The translations under genes and the position numbers were made by a program. Positions 1 through 6,028 of a stretch of 6,822 bases of DNA are shown here, piece after piece; the first letter of the stretch is position 1, and the number at the start of each line of letters is the position of its first letter. The notes below the pieces were generated by a model. It made no database searches and was not told the DNA's origin. It saw only the letters and a program-made list of their open reading frames with translations. Origin of the DNA: Candidatus Latescibacterota bacterium (GTDB lineage Bacteria; JAAXHH01; JABIQT01). Location of the stretch: positions 1-6,822 of the forward strand of contig JABIQT010000267.1 of NCBI GenBank assembly GCA_018667995.1, written 5' to 3'.

Positions 1-34
1 CTGCCTGATGGCAAGAGACAAGCTGGACTACCTG

Positions 35-40
35 AAGGAG
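35..40 (+). promoter_or_regulatory. Ribosome binding site deciding the purM start
   Basis: AAGGAG lies six bases before the ATG at 47. This is a near-perfect Shine-Dalgarno match at good spacing. It is the main reason to prefer the shorter PurM over the 13-residue-longer version starting at 8. Confidence 0.6.
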
Positions 41-46
41 ATCTAC

Positions 47-1081
47 ATGCCCGGATTGCGCTATGCGGACGCTGGTGTCGACATCGATCGACAGGACAAG
101 ACGACGGATCAGATAAAGTCGATTGTCCGAACGTCCCATGGCCCTGAAGTGTTGAGCGATATCGGTACTTTCGGCGGTCTTTATCAGCCGGATTTGACGA
201 ACTGCGATAACGCAGTACTGGTTCCGAGCACTGATAGCGTAGGCACGAAACTGAAAGTGGCCTTTATGGCTGGCCAACACGAATCCGTGGGCATGGACAT
301 TGTCGGACACTGTGCCAACGATGTGCTCGTAATGGGGGCCCGGCCTCTGTTTTTCCTCGACTATATTGGCATGGGCATTCACGACACAGATGTAGCAGTT
401 TCGATTGTGAAAGGTGCCACGGAAGCTTGTCGTGAGATAAACTGTGCGGTCATCGGAGGGGAATTGGCGGAACTCCCGGATCTGTACGATCCCGGTGAAT
501 ATGATCTGGTAGGCACGATTGTCGGTCTGGTCGATCGGAAGTCCATTATAAATGGTTCAGATATCCGCGCAGGCGACCGCGTCATTGGTCTCGCATCCGA
601 TGGACTACATACCAACGGTTTCTCACTCGCTCGAAAGGCCCTGTTTGATGTGGCAGGATACACAGTAGATTCGCCCGTGGCTTCGTGGGGATGTACCGTG
701 GGAGAGGGGCTGTTGCGGCCACACCGATGTTACGTAAATGCATTGCTCCCGCTCTGCAGTACCGGTCAGATCAAAGGCATGGCTCATATCACTGGTGGAG
801 GGCTTCTGGACAACATACCCCGAATCCTCCCGTCTGGATGTTCTGTGGCCATTGAATCGGGTAGTTGGCCCGTACTGCCCATATTCGAGACCATACAGCA
901 GGCTGGCAAAGTAGATCAGCTCGAGATGTACCGGACATTCAACATGGGAATAGGAATGGTTGTGATTGTATCCGCAGATCAGGCGGATTCCGTCGAAAAC
1001 ACGCTCAGAGAATCGGGCGAGACTCCCTACCAGATCGGCCACGTCCGGTCCGGAGATGGTACGGTGGAGATTCTGGAATGA
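47..1081 (+). CDS. purM: Phosphoribosylformylglycinamidine cyclo-ligase (AIR synthetase)
   Basis: Cytosolic enzyme of de novo purine synthesis; it closes the imidazole ring of formylglycinamidine ribotide using ATP to give aminoimidazole ribotide. Seen in the 344-residue product: the N-terminal YADAGVDI (residues 6-13), STDSVGTK (61-68), the GGELAELP loop (137-144, usually GGETAEMP, so Thr is replaced by Leu), a SDGLHTNGFSLARK stretch, HITGGG (247-252) and EMYRTFNMGIGM (293-304). These match E. coli PurM along its whole length, about 345 residues. I prefer the ATG at 47 because AAGGAG lies six bases upstream and the length fits the family. An in-frame ATG at 8 would add 13 residues. It overlaps a TGA at 6-8 (TGATG), so it stays possible if an upstream gene ends there. 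The stop overlaps the next start (ATGA, 1078-1081), implying an operon with translational coupling. Identity is very secure; the exact start is not. Confidence 0.97.
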   Translation: MPGLRYADAGVDIDRQDKTTDQIKSIVRTSHGPEVLSDIGTFGGLYQPDLTNCDNAVLVPSTDSVGTKLKVAFMAGQHESVGMDIVGHCANDVLVMGARPLFFLDYIGMGIHDTDVAVSIVKGATEACREINCAVIGGELAELPDLYDPGEYDLVGTIVGLVDRKSIINGSDIRAGDRVIGLASDGLHTNGFSLARKALFDVAGYTVDSPVASWGCTVGEGLLRPHRCYVNALLPLCSTGQIKGMAHITGGGLLDNIPRILPSGCSVAIESGSWPVLPIFETIQQAGKVDQLEMYRTFNMGIGMVVIVSADQADSVENTLRESGETPYQIGHVRSGDGTVEILE

Positions 1082-2574
1082 GTGATTTGCAGGGATCCGT
1101 CGATGTGGCCGGTACCGTCGGACAGGACGGTGTTGTCCATGTGGTGCGTAATCGGTGGAGTTCTACCAGAGGTTTTGTATTGGCCGCGGCCGGTTCTGCT
1201 GTCGGGGTGGGGAATCTTTGGAAGTTTCCCTATATCACCTGGGAGAACAACGGAGGAGCCTTTGTCCTGATGTACCTGCTCTGCGTGCCTCTGATCGGGC
1301 TACCAATAATGGTTGCGGAACTGATGCTTGGGCGTCGTGCCCAGACAAATGCGGTATCTACCATGGAGAGCGTCGGCGCTTCTGTGGTAGGAGGGCGCAA
1401 TTGGCGATTCGTAGGGTGGCTTGGGGTTGCAGGAAGCGCTACTATTCTCTCTTATATCATTGTGATCGCTGGTTGGGCGGTAGCCTCCTTCTTTCAATGC
1501 GTTTCCTGGTCTATCAACGGTTATACCCCGCAGCCGCCCGATGCATTCCCACAATTCATGGCCAATACCGGATTGCAGATCCTGCTGTCCTTCCTCTTCA
1601 TGGCTGCGACGGTCCTGATCGTAATTCGGGGGATCTCCAGTGGGATTGAGAGTGCAAACAGATGGCTGATGCCAGCACTGTTCGGTTTCATTCTCATTAT
1701 GGTTCTCTATATGCTGACATTGGATGGGTTTGGGGAGGCCATGACCTTCCTGTTTGCTCCTCGATTCGGCGAGCTTTCGGATCAAGCCATATTAGAGGCC
1801 ATGGGGCAGTCCTTCTTCTCGCTGTCTCTCGGTATGGCGATCATGATAACGTACGGATCGTATCTGAGGCCGGAACAATCTATACCCCGAGCCGCCACCG
1901 TGATCGTCGGAATGGATACACTGGTCGCCATACTGGCATGCGTGATCCTCTATCCCATCATCTTTACATTCCCGGAAATCAAGTCAAGCATCAGTGGTAG
2001 CACTACCGGAATGCTGTTTATCACCCTGCCTCCATTATTCTACACGAAACTGTCGGGTGGCAGCCTCTTCGGTCCGCTCTTCTACCTGCTTGTGCTGTTC
2101 GCTGCTCTTTCCTCCTCTATTTCGCTGCTCGAAGCAGTGGTCGCCCTATTGATTGATCGATTCAAGTATACTCGGTTGAAGGCGACACTGGTGTCGTCCT
2201 TCGTTCTTTTCATAGGTACCATTCTGGTTGCTTTCTCGCTCGATCCATCCAATATACTTGCCCAGGTCCAGGTTTTCGGTACATCGGAAACAGGATTTCT
2301 CCACAATCTGAATGAGATTTTTTTCCGAGGCAAGACCGGTGTAATGGGCATTGCCGACCATCTGGTCGCCAACTGGTTTCTACCGATAACGGGTCTGTGC
2401 ACCACTATTTTCGTAGGATGGGTCCTCGACAAGAAGATCCTCATAGAGGAATTGGGATTTGCAGAGGGTAGCATGTATCTTCTCGGGTTTCGCATTATTA
2501 TGCGCTTCGTCGCTCCCTTGGCTATACTTTACGTATTATATAGTGTGATTGCCGGTACGGCAGACTTCACGTAG
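1078..2574 (+). CDS. Sodium-dependent transporter, neurotransmitter:sodium symporter (NSS/SLC6) family
   Basis: Inner-membrane LeuT-fold symporter, 498 residues, expected to import an amino acid or related small amine with Na+. The TM1 signature AGSAVGVGNLWKFPY spans residues 38-52. By alignment from memory to LeuT, G39 and V42 match Na2-site residues, while A41 and N46 match Na1-site residues. TM6 carries FFSLSLG (246-252). TM7 has D280 where LeuT has N286, as is common in other bacterial members. TM8 has ALSSSIS (343-349), giving S345 and S346 for LeuT T354 and S355. I count about 11 hydrophobic segments, the usual bacterial number. The start at 1078 overlaps the purM stop by ATGA and has GGAG at 1066-1069. 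A frame open from 865 lies inside purM and is not the real start. The N-terminal tail before TM1 is about 30 residues, longer than in LeuT. The dioxygenase gene follows after 17 bases. Family is certain; substrate is unknown. Confidence 0.95.
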   Translation: MSDLQGSVDVAGTVGQDGVVHVVRNRWSSTRGFVLAAAGSAVGVGNLWKFPYITWENNGGAFVLMYLLCVPLIGLPIMVAELMLGRRAQTNAVSTMESVGASVVGGRNWRFVGWLGVAGSATILSYIIVIAGWAVASFFQCVSWSINGYTPQPPDAFPQFMANTGLQILLSFLFMAATVLIVIRGISSGIESANRWLMPALFGFILIMVLYMLTLDGFGEAMTFLFAPRFGELSDQAILEAMGQSFFSLSLGMAIMITYGSYLRPEQSIPRAATVIVGMDTLVAILACVILYPIIFTFPEIKSSISGSTTGMLFITLPPLFYTKLSGGSLFGPLFYLLVLFAALSSSISLLEAVVALLIDRFKYTRLKATLVSSFVLFIGTILVAFSLDPSNILAQVQVFGTSETGFLHNLNEIFFRGKTGVMGIADHLVANWFLPITGLCTTIFVGWVLDKKILIEELGFAEGSMYLLGFRIIMRFVAPLAILYVLYSVIAGTADFT

Positions 2575-2591
2575 AATAACGGAGAATCTTC

Positions 2592-3479
2592 ATGATCGAG
2601 ACCAGGCCCCTACCTGACTCTCCTTTCGGTGTCGAGATACTCGGCGTGGACTTTTCAAAATCAGTCTCCGATGGCGATATACGAACCATCCTGCGCCTTT
2701 TTCACGAGCACGAGGTCATTCTAGTTCGTGAACAGGAAATGGACTATGATCGGTATGACTGGCTCACACGGCATTTTGGCAATCATCATCCTCATTTTCT
2801 GGATCATCTCAGACTGGAAGGCCACCCGGCGATTCTTCTATTGTCCAACATCATAGAAGATGGTAATCCAGTGGGGGTGTTTGAGGGGGCGGCCTTTTGG
2901 CATACGGACGTTGCCTACGAAGATCCTCCCAACAGCTCTACCGTGGTGTACGGTAGGGAATGGGGTGAGCAGGGATGTCCGACACACTTCTGCGATACGC
3001 GTGGGGCCTACGATGCATTGCCAGATACTATGAAGGAGCGAATTGAGGACCTGACAGTACTTCACCACTATGGAAATAGAGAAGATCTGAACGAGCACTC
3101 TAAAACATCCGCGGAGAAACTTACAGCGGTCCAGAAGGATCGGATCAAAAACGTTTACCATCCGTTGGCCAAGCGTCATCCCTTCACGGGGCGTCGTTCC
3201 CTGTACGGCGTTGCTGGAAGTTCCTTTGGGATTGTCGGTATGCCTGATGATGAAGCGATCGACTTGTTGGACGAATTGAGGGACCACGCCCTGCAGCCCC
3301 AATTTACCACCAGCCTGGATTTTCAGATAGGTGATGTCGGCGCGTGGGACACTTTCTCTACGCTTCACAAGGCGACGGCTCTGAAGCCAGCCACCGGAAG
3401 TCGGGATCGTAGATTGCTGTGGAGAATAAGTGTAAATGGATTTCCGCGATTGCTGGCATCGGAGGCTTCAAAAGAATGA
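2592..3479 (+). CDS. TauD/TfdA-family Fe(II)/2-oxoglutarate-dependent dioxygenase
   Basis: Predicted soluble 295-residue oxygenase that couples decarboxylation of 2-oxoglutarate to hydroxylation of a small substrate; TauD has about 283 residues. The iron ligands are visible as H104 and D106 in FWHTDVAYEDPP and H259 in STLHKAT. R274 and R278 in the RDRRLLWRIS stretch sit where TauD has the 2-oxoglutarate-binding R266 and the substrate-sulfonate-binding R270. A TauD-like AYDALP follows at 139-144. H68 may match TauD H70, but the position of taurine-binding N95 appears to be alanine (A100). I therefore would not call this a taurine dioxygenase. GGAG at 2581-2584 is seven bases before the ATG. 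The gene sits 17 bases after the NSS transporter, and its stop overlaps the next small frame by ATGA. Other possible substrates are a free amino acid, a carboxylate or another sulfonate. Fold and chemistry are confident, substrate is not. Confidence 0.92.
   Translation: MIETRPLPDSPFGVEILGVDFSKSVSDGDIRTILRLFHEHEVILVREQEMDYDRYDWLTRHFGNHHPHFLDHLRLEGHPAILLLSNIIEDGNPVGVFEGAAFWHTDVAYEDPPNSSTVVYGREWGEQGCPTHFCDTRGAYDALPDTMKERIEDLTVLHHYGNREDLNEHSKTSAEKLTAVQKDRIKNVYHPLAKRHPFTGRRSLYGVAGSSFGIVGMPDDEAIDLLDELRDHALQPQFTTSLDFQIGDVGAWDTFSTLHKATALKPATGSRDRRLLWRISVNGFPRLLASEASKE
3461..3465 (+). promoter_or_regulatory. Ribosome binding site for the 34-codon frame
   Basis: GGAGG lies inside the end of the dioxygenase gene, ten bases before the ATG at 3476. 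It is the strongest Shine-Dalgarno match between 3440 and 3577. The ATG at 3577 has no purine-rich match at usual spacing. Ribosomes may therefore load here and reach the membrane-protein gene by termination-reinitiation. Confidence 0.4.
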
Positions 3480-3580
3480 ACGCCTCAAGAACGGATTATC
3501 CGATAAATGTTCCAACGGCCATCACGATGAGCATCAGCTATATTGAGCTGGCTTCTATTGCAAAGATGAACTGCCAATGA
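3476..3580 (+). CDS. Candidate 34-residue small protein, coupled to both neighbours
   Basis: A short open frame that exactly bridges the gap between the dioxygenase and the zinc-finger membrane gene. Its ATG (3476-3478) overlaps the dioxygenase stop as ATGA at 3476-3479. Its TGA (3578-3580) overlaps the next ATG as ATGA at 3577-3580. A GGAGG at 3461-3465 lies ten bases upstream of its start. The predicted peptide begins MNASRTDYPINVP and ends ELASIAKMNCQ. It has one cysteine, no clear membrane segment and no motif I recognise. It may encode a real small protein, or act as a leader whose translation delivers ribosomes to the downstream gene, which lacks a good ribosome binding site of its own. 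Internal in-frame ATGs at 3527 and 3566 could also serve. The double overlap is direct observation; that it is expressed is inference, and chance cannot be excluded for a frame this short. Confidence 0.4.
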   Translation: MNASRTDYPINVPTAITMSISYIELASIAKMNCQ

Positions 3581-4203
3581 CATGTCTTACACATCCAGAT
3601 CGGGACAAGGTCGTCGATTGCAGTGTGTGCGATCGTGCGCTCTGTTCCGAATGCCTTTATTATGCTAATAGCGCCCCTTATTGCCATTCGTGTGTGACGA
3701 TGGTGGAGAGGGAGTTTCTGGCCATGCAAAAGAGGCGGAGAAAGCGCACCATACTCGCGATTCCTACTGGAGTGGCTGTTGGGATTGTGGCCGTACTTGG
3801 TTGGCGGTGGTTCATGTTTGAGACAGGCTTTGGGATGATGATGTTTACGCCCATGGTCATGGTCGGTGTCATACTCGGAGTGGCGGTAATGATGTGCCAG
3901 ATTGCAGGAGCTAGAAGTCTGAAACTGTTTACCGCCGGGGCAATTCTTGCAGTTGCCATCATGCTTGGCGAGGAACATATCGAGTACGACTACGCCATTT
4001 ACAACACGGCTCAACAGAGCGGATTGACCGCCGAAAAACTGTTGCGTGTGGTGGAAGATTATACTTATGTTGACCACCTGAAAACACGAGGTATATACTC
4101 CTACTTTTTCTTTGCAGTGGGGATTTTCCTAACGTGGCGGCGGCTGTGGCCAATGTCGAATGATGAACTGATACTTATACGACCTGACGATATAAAGACT
4201 TAA
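3577..4203 (+). CDS. Membrane protein with N-terminal B-box-type zinc-binding domain, function unknown
   Basis: Predicted 208-residue integral membrane protein. Residues 3-39 hold regularly spaced metal-ligand pairs: C3-x2-H6, C15-x2-C18, C23-x2-C26 and C36-x2-C39. This is the B-box-like pattern that bacteria often place ahead of a membrane domain, for example in some actinobacterial rhomboid proteases. A basic cluster RRRKR (53-57) precedes hydrophobic segments at roughly 58-76, 86-107, 115-131 and 173-187. This suggests four membrane spans with both ends in the cytoplasm. No rhomboid catalytic GxSG or other enzyme motif is visible. A polar stretch (132-172) between spans 3 and 4 is probably periplasmic. 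The start is fixed by the zinc domain beginning at C3 and by the ATGA overlap with the preceding 34-codon frame; no strong ribosome binding site is seen. ruvX begins 26 bases downstream. The gene is real, but its role is not known. Confidence 0.8.
   Translation: MTCLTHPDRDKVVDCSVCDRALCSECLYYANSAPYCHSCVTMVEREFLAMQKRRRKRTILAIPTGVAVGIVAVLGWRWFMFETGFGMMMFTPMVMVGVILGVAVMMCQIAGARSLKLFTAGAILAVAIMLGEEHIEYDYAIYNTAQQSGLTAEKLLRVVEDYTYVDHLKTRGIYSYFFFAVGIFLTWRRLWPMSNDELILIRPDDIKT
4168..4196 (+). promoter_or_regulatory. Candidate internal sigma-70-like promoter before ruvX
   Basis: CTGATA (4168-4173, four of six matches to the -35 consensus) and TATAAA (4191-4196, five of six to the -10) are separated by 17 bases. 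They lie at the very end of the zinc-finger membrane gene, in a locally A+T-rich stretch. Transcription would start near 4203, about 27 bases before the ruvX ATG. This would let ruvX-mltG be transcribed independently of the upstream genes. It rests on pattern matching only. Confidence 0.3.
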
Positions 4204-4229
4204 GGTTAAATAGAGTTAGAGTGTATTCG

Positions 4230-4877
4230 ATGGCAAAAAAGATGAGAGAGCAGCGTCCCAAGGCTCGCCGCGAGTGGACCAGGTCCCCGGTAACTCAGGT
4301 GGAGCCAAATCGGCGAGAATATGATCGCGCTACAGGCACAAAGGATGTCAAGCAAGCTTTTGAAGACCTCAGAGATCCAAGGTATGCGAGCGAGCCTCTT
4401 CTTCAGAATGAACAGGGACGCGTCGTCGGGATCGATTACGGCTTGCGGCGTTTGGGTATTGCAGTCAGTGATCCATTTATGCTCATCGCCCAGGGAATCG
4501 AGACCATCGAAAGCCGGAATCAGGCAGATGCACTGTCACAGATTGCAAAGCTAATTCAAGATTATGAATCGTCATTAGTGGTGATTGGACTGCCTATCAA
4601 TATGGATGGCACCGAAGGAAAAATGGCTCAAGAAGTCCACGCATTTGCCCGTAAAATTGAAGAGCGAACGGGATCCAAGGTCTTGACTTGGGATGAACGT
4701 TTGACAAGTACCGCAGCCGAGCGTACGATGACGGAGATGGGACGTTCCACCCGAGGCCGCAAATCTGAGATCGATCGTATTGCTGCTACTTTGATACTCC
4801 AGGGATTTCTGGACCATAACCGGCAGTCCGGCAGAACATCGGACGCTGGTCGAGGGGAGTCATTATGTCCCGAATGA
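4230..4877 (+). CDS. ruvX: RuvX/YqgF-family RNase H-fold nuclease (putative Holliday junction resolvase / pre-16S rRNA nuclease)
   Basis: Cytosolic RNase H-fold protein of the YqgF family, linked in E. coli to maturation of the 16S rRNA 5' end and annotated elsewhere as a Holliday junction resolvase. The core starts near residue 63 with GRVVGIDYGLRRLGIAVSD, whose D69 is the first acidic residue. It continues with VVIGLPINMDGTEG, then WDERLTSTAAE (D155, E156) and EIDRIAA with D182. These are the conserved acidic motifs of the family. The usual protein is about 140 residues. Here about 62 basic, polar, probably disordered residues precede the core and a short polar tail follows, giving 215 residues. 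I chose the ATG at 4230 with AGAG at 4218-4221; a GTG at 4221 would add three residues. No start codon sits near the core, so the extension appears genuine. The gene overlaps mltG by 13 bases, a pairing seen in many bacteria. Confidence 0.92.
   Translation: MAKKMREQRPKARREWTRSPVTQVEPNRREYDRATGTKDVKQAFEDLRDPRYASEPLLQNEQGRVVGIDYGLRRLGIAVSDPFMLIAQGIETIESRNQADALSQIAKLIQDYESSLVVIGLPINMDGTEGKMAQEVHAFARKIEERTGSKVLTWDERLTSTAAERTMTEMGRSTRGRKSEIDRIAATLILQGFLDHNRQSGRTSDAGRGESLCPE
4854..4859 (+). promoter_or_regulatory. Ribosome binding site for mltG inside the ruvX 3' end
   Basis: GGGGAG lies five bases before the ATG at 4865 and fourteen before the alternative ATG at 4874. It favours the 4865 start, which overlaps ruvX by 13 bases. 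The 4874 start would give a classic ATGA overlap and a protein three residues shorter. Confidence 0.5.
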
Positions 4878-5872
4878 AATTGCTCAGCTTGTCTATCTTG
4901 TCGATTCTTCTTATTGGATGTGCGGGTATTGGTGCTGGGGCCTATTATCTGCATAGTCCCATGCCTGTGAGTGGCGAGAGTAAGGTATTGGTGGTCGAGC
5001 CCGGCATGTCCGTATCTCACGTGGCTCGGTCCCTGGAGAAGCAGGGCCTGATCCGGAACGCCCGGTGGTTCAATCTTTACGCCCGGTATTCTGAGGTCGA
5101 TAGCAGAATTAAAGTTGGGCGATACGAGATACTTTCCGGCCAGACAACCGATCAGATACTCGGTACGCTCGTCAGTGGCGAGGGGGGGACGGAGCACGTC
5201 ACCATCCCTGAAGGGCTGACGCTGGGCGAAATCGCAACCATTCTGCATGAAAAAGTCTCCGTGGACTCCTCTGCGTTTCTCGCCCTTGCCAGAGACCCCG
5301 AACATGTAGCTTCCCTGGGGATAGACGCACCCACCCTTGAGGGCTATCTGTTTCCGAACACATATAGCTTCTATCGGGGTATGGCCACCGAACGGGTCAT
5401 AGCCGAAATGACTGGCTTGTTTCACGAAGTGATGAGTTCCGAGAACCGACTGAAGGCGGAAGAGATGAAGATGAGTGTTCATGAAATAATGACACTGGCC
5501 TCCATAATAGAAGGTGAGGCGCAATTGGCATCGGAGAGAGATACCATATCCGGCGTGTTCCACAACAGGCTGAGAATCGGCCGTCGCCTCGAGTCCTGTG
5601 CCACTGTCCAGTTTATCCTCGGTGAACCCAAAGCCGTACTCCTGGAGCGCGATCTCAGGATTCCGTCACCATACAATACTTACATTCATGCGGGGCTTCC
5701 CCCTGGACCGATTTGTAGCCCGGGTGCTGCGGCGATCAAAGCGGCGCTGAATCCCGCGGTGGTCCCGTATCTGTATTTTGTGGCACGTGGGGACGGCGGC
5801 CATATCTTTTCCCGGTCCAATCGGGAACATGTAAATGCCAAGAATAAAATAAAGCGAAATAACAGGACCTGA
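4865..5872 (+). CDS. mltG: Endolytic murein transglycosylase MltG (YceG family)
   Basis: Envelope enzyme that cleaves nascent glycan strands to leave 1,6-anhydro-muramic ends and is thought to set glycan length. At 335 residues it is close to the E. coli protein (340). It starts with a basic tip (MSRMK) and a hydrophobic segment (residues 6-28) that anchors it to the inner membrane. A LysM-like subdomain follows at about 41-65 (VLVVEPGMSVSHVARSLEKQ). The catalytic domain shows EGYLFPNTYSF (159-169), LASIIEGEA with E216 at the position of E. coli catalytic E218, YNTY (270-273), GLPPGPICSPG and YLYFVARGDGGHIFS. Unusually, L16-I17-G18-C19 matches a lipoprotein cleavage box, so the mature protein might be lipidated on C19 rather than keep a transmembrane helix. 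The gene overlaps ruvX and is probably co-transcribed with it. A gap with a hairpin follows its stop. Identification is secure; the anchoring mode is uncertain. Confidence 0.96.
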   Translation: MSRMKLLSLSILSILLIGCAGIGAGAYYLHSPMPVSGESKVLVVEPGMSVSHVARSLEKQGLIRNARWFNLYARYSEVDSRIKVGRYEILSGQTTDQILGTLVSGEGGTEHVTIPEGLTLGEIATILHEKVSVDSSAFLALARDPEHVASLGIDAPTLEGYLFPNTYSFYRGMATERVIAEMTGLFHEVMSSENRLKAEEMKMSVHEIMTLASIIEGEAQLASERDTISGVFHNRLRIGRRLESCATVQFILGEPKAVLLERDLRIPSPYNTYIHAGLPPGPICSPGAAAIKAALNPAVVPYLYFVARGDGGHIFSRSNREHVNAKNKIKRNNRT

Positions 5873-5901
5873 TTGTCCAGCCACAGCCAACAATTCCTCG
5901 A

Positions 5902-5924
5902 ACTTAGGTCATGCCGGCCTAAGT
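5902..5924 (+). repeat. Hairpin-forming inverted repeat between mltG and the exporter gene
   Basis: ACTTAGGTC (5902-5910) pairs with GGCCTAAGT (5916-5924) around a five-base ATGCC loop. This gives a nine-pair stem with one G-T wobble. It lies 30 bases after the mltG stop and 11 bases before the candidate -35 box of the next gene. No T-run follows, so it is not a standard intrinsic terminator. It could be a weak or factor-assisted terminator, a transcript-end stabiliser, or a dyad operator for the downstream promoter. Confidence 0.5.
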
Positions 5925-5935
5925 CTATGATTACC

Positions 5936-5964
5936 TTGACATCGCGGTCGCTCCCCCATATCTT
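5936..5964 (+). promoter_or_regulatory. Candidate sigma-70-like promoter for the ABC exporter gene
   Basis: A perfect -35 box TTGACA (5936-5941) is followed after 17 bases by TATCTT (5959-5964). The latter keeps the key T1, A2 and T6 of the -10 consensus. Transcription would start near 5971, leaving a leader of about 58 bases before the ATG at 6029. It is well placed in the only sizeable gap of the window, directly upstream of a new gene. The upstream hairpin could overlap a regulator site. Not tested, but the best promoter match I found. Confidence 0.55.
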
Positions 5965-6028
5965 TGCGGCGGTTTATCTCGCTGCTTGACGCCGAATTGC
6001 AGCGAACGAATCCTCTACTGGGGAATGT

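Noticed and set aside
79-95. Short inverted repeat TGTCG/CGACA near the purM start
   Set aside because: Only five pairs, inside conserved PurM coding sequence (the AGVDID region), so chance and coding constraint explain it.
865-1077. Upstream in-frame extension of the transporter to 865
   Set aside because: It would add 71 residues overlapping purM out of frame. The ATG at 1078 has a ribosome binding site, the ATGA overlap and a family-like N-terminus.
2838-3368. 176-codon minus-strand open frame in the dioxygenase gene
   Set aside because: Antisense to the iron-binding core of a well-supported enzyme, with no domain-like sequence.
3538-4077. 179-codon minus-strand open frame over the zinc-finger membrane gene
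   Set aside because: Antisense to the regularly spaced Cys/His pairs and membrane spans of the plus-strand gene. Its His-rich translation looks like a by-product of those codons.
4628-5563. 311-codon minus-strand open frame spanning ruvX and mltG
   Set aside because: It lies wholly antisense to two genes with clear conserved motifs, crosses their junction, and encodes no recognisable domain. It is a shadow of sense-strand codon use.
5902-5924. Hairpin as an intrinsic terminator for mltG
   Set aside because: The stem is followed by CTATGATTACC, not a T-run, so the standard terminator definition is not met. It is kept as an inverted repeat only.
5986-6014. Second possible promoter with TTGACG upstream of the ABC exporter
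   Set aside because: No acceptable -10 box lies 16-18 bases downstream (AATCCT at 17). The TTGACA/TATCTT pair at 5936-5964 is much better.
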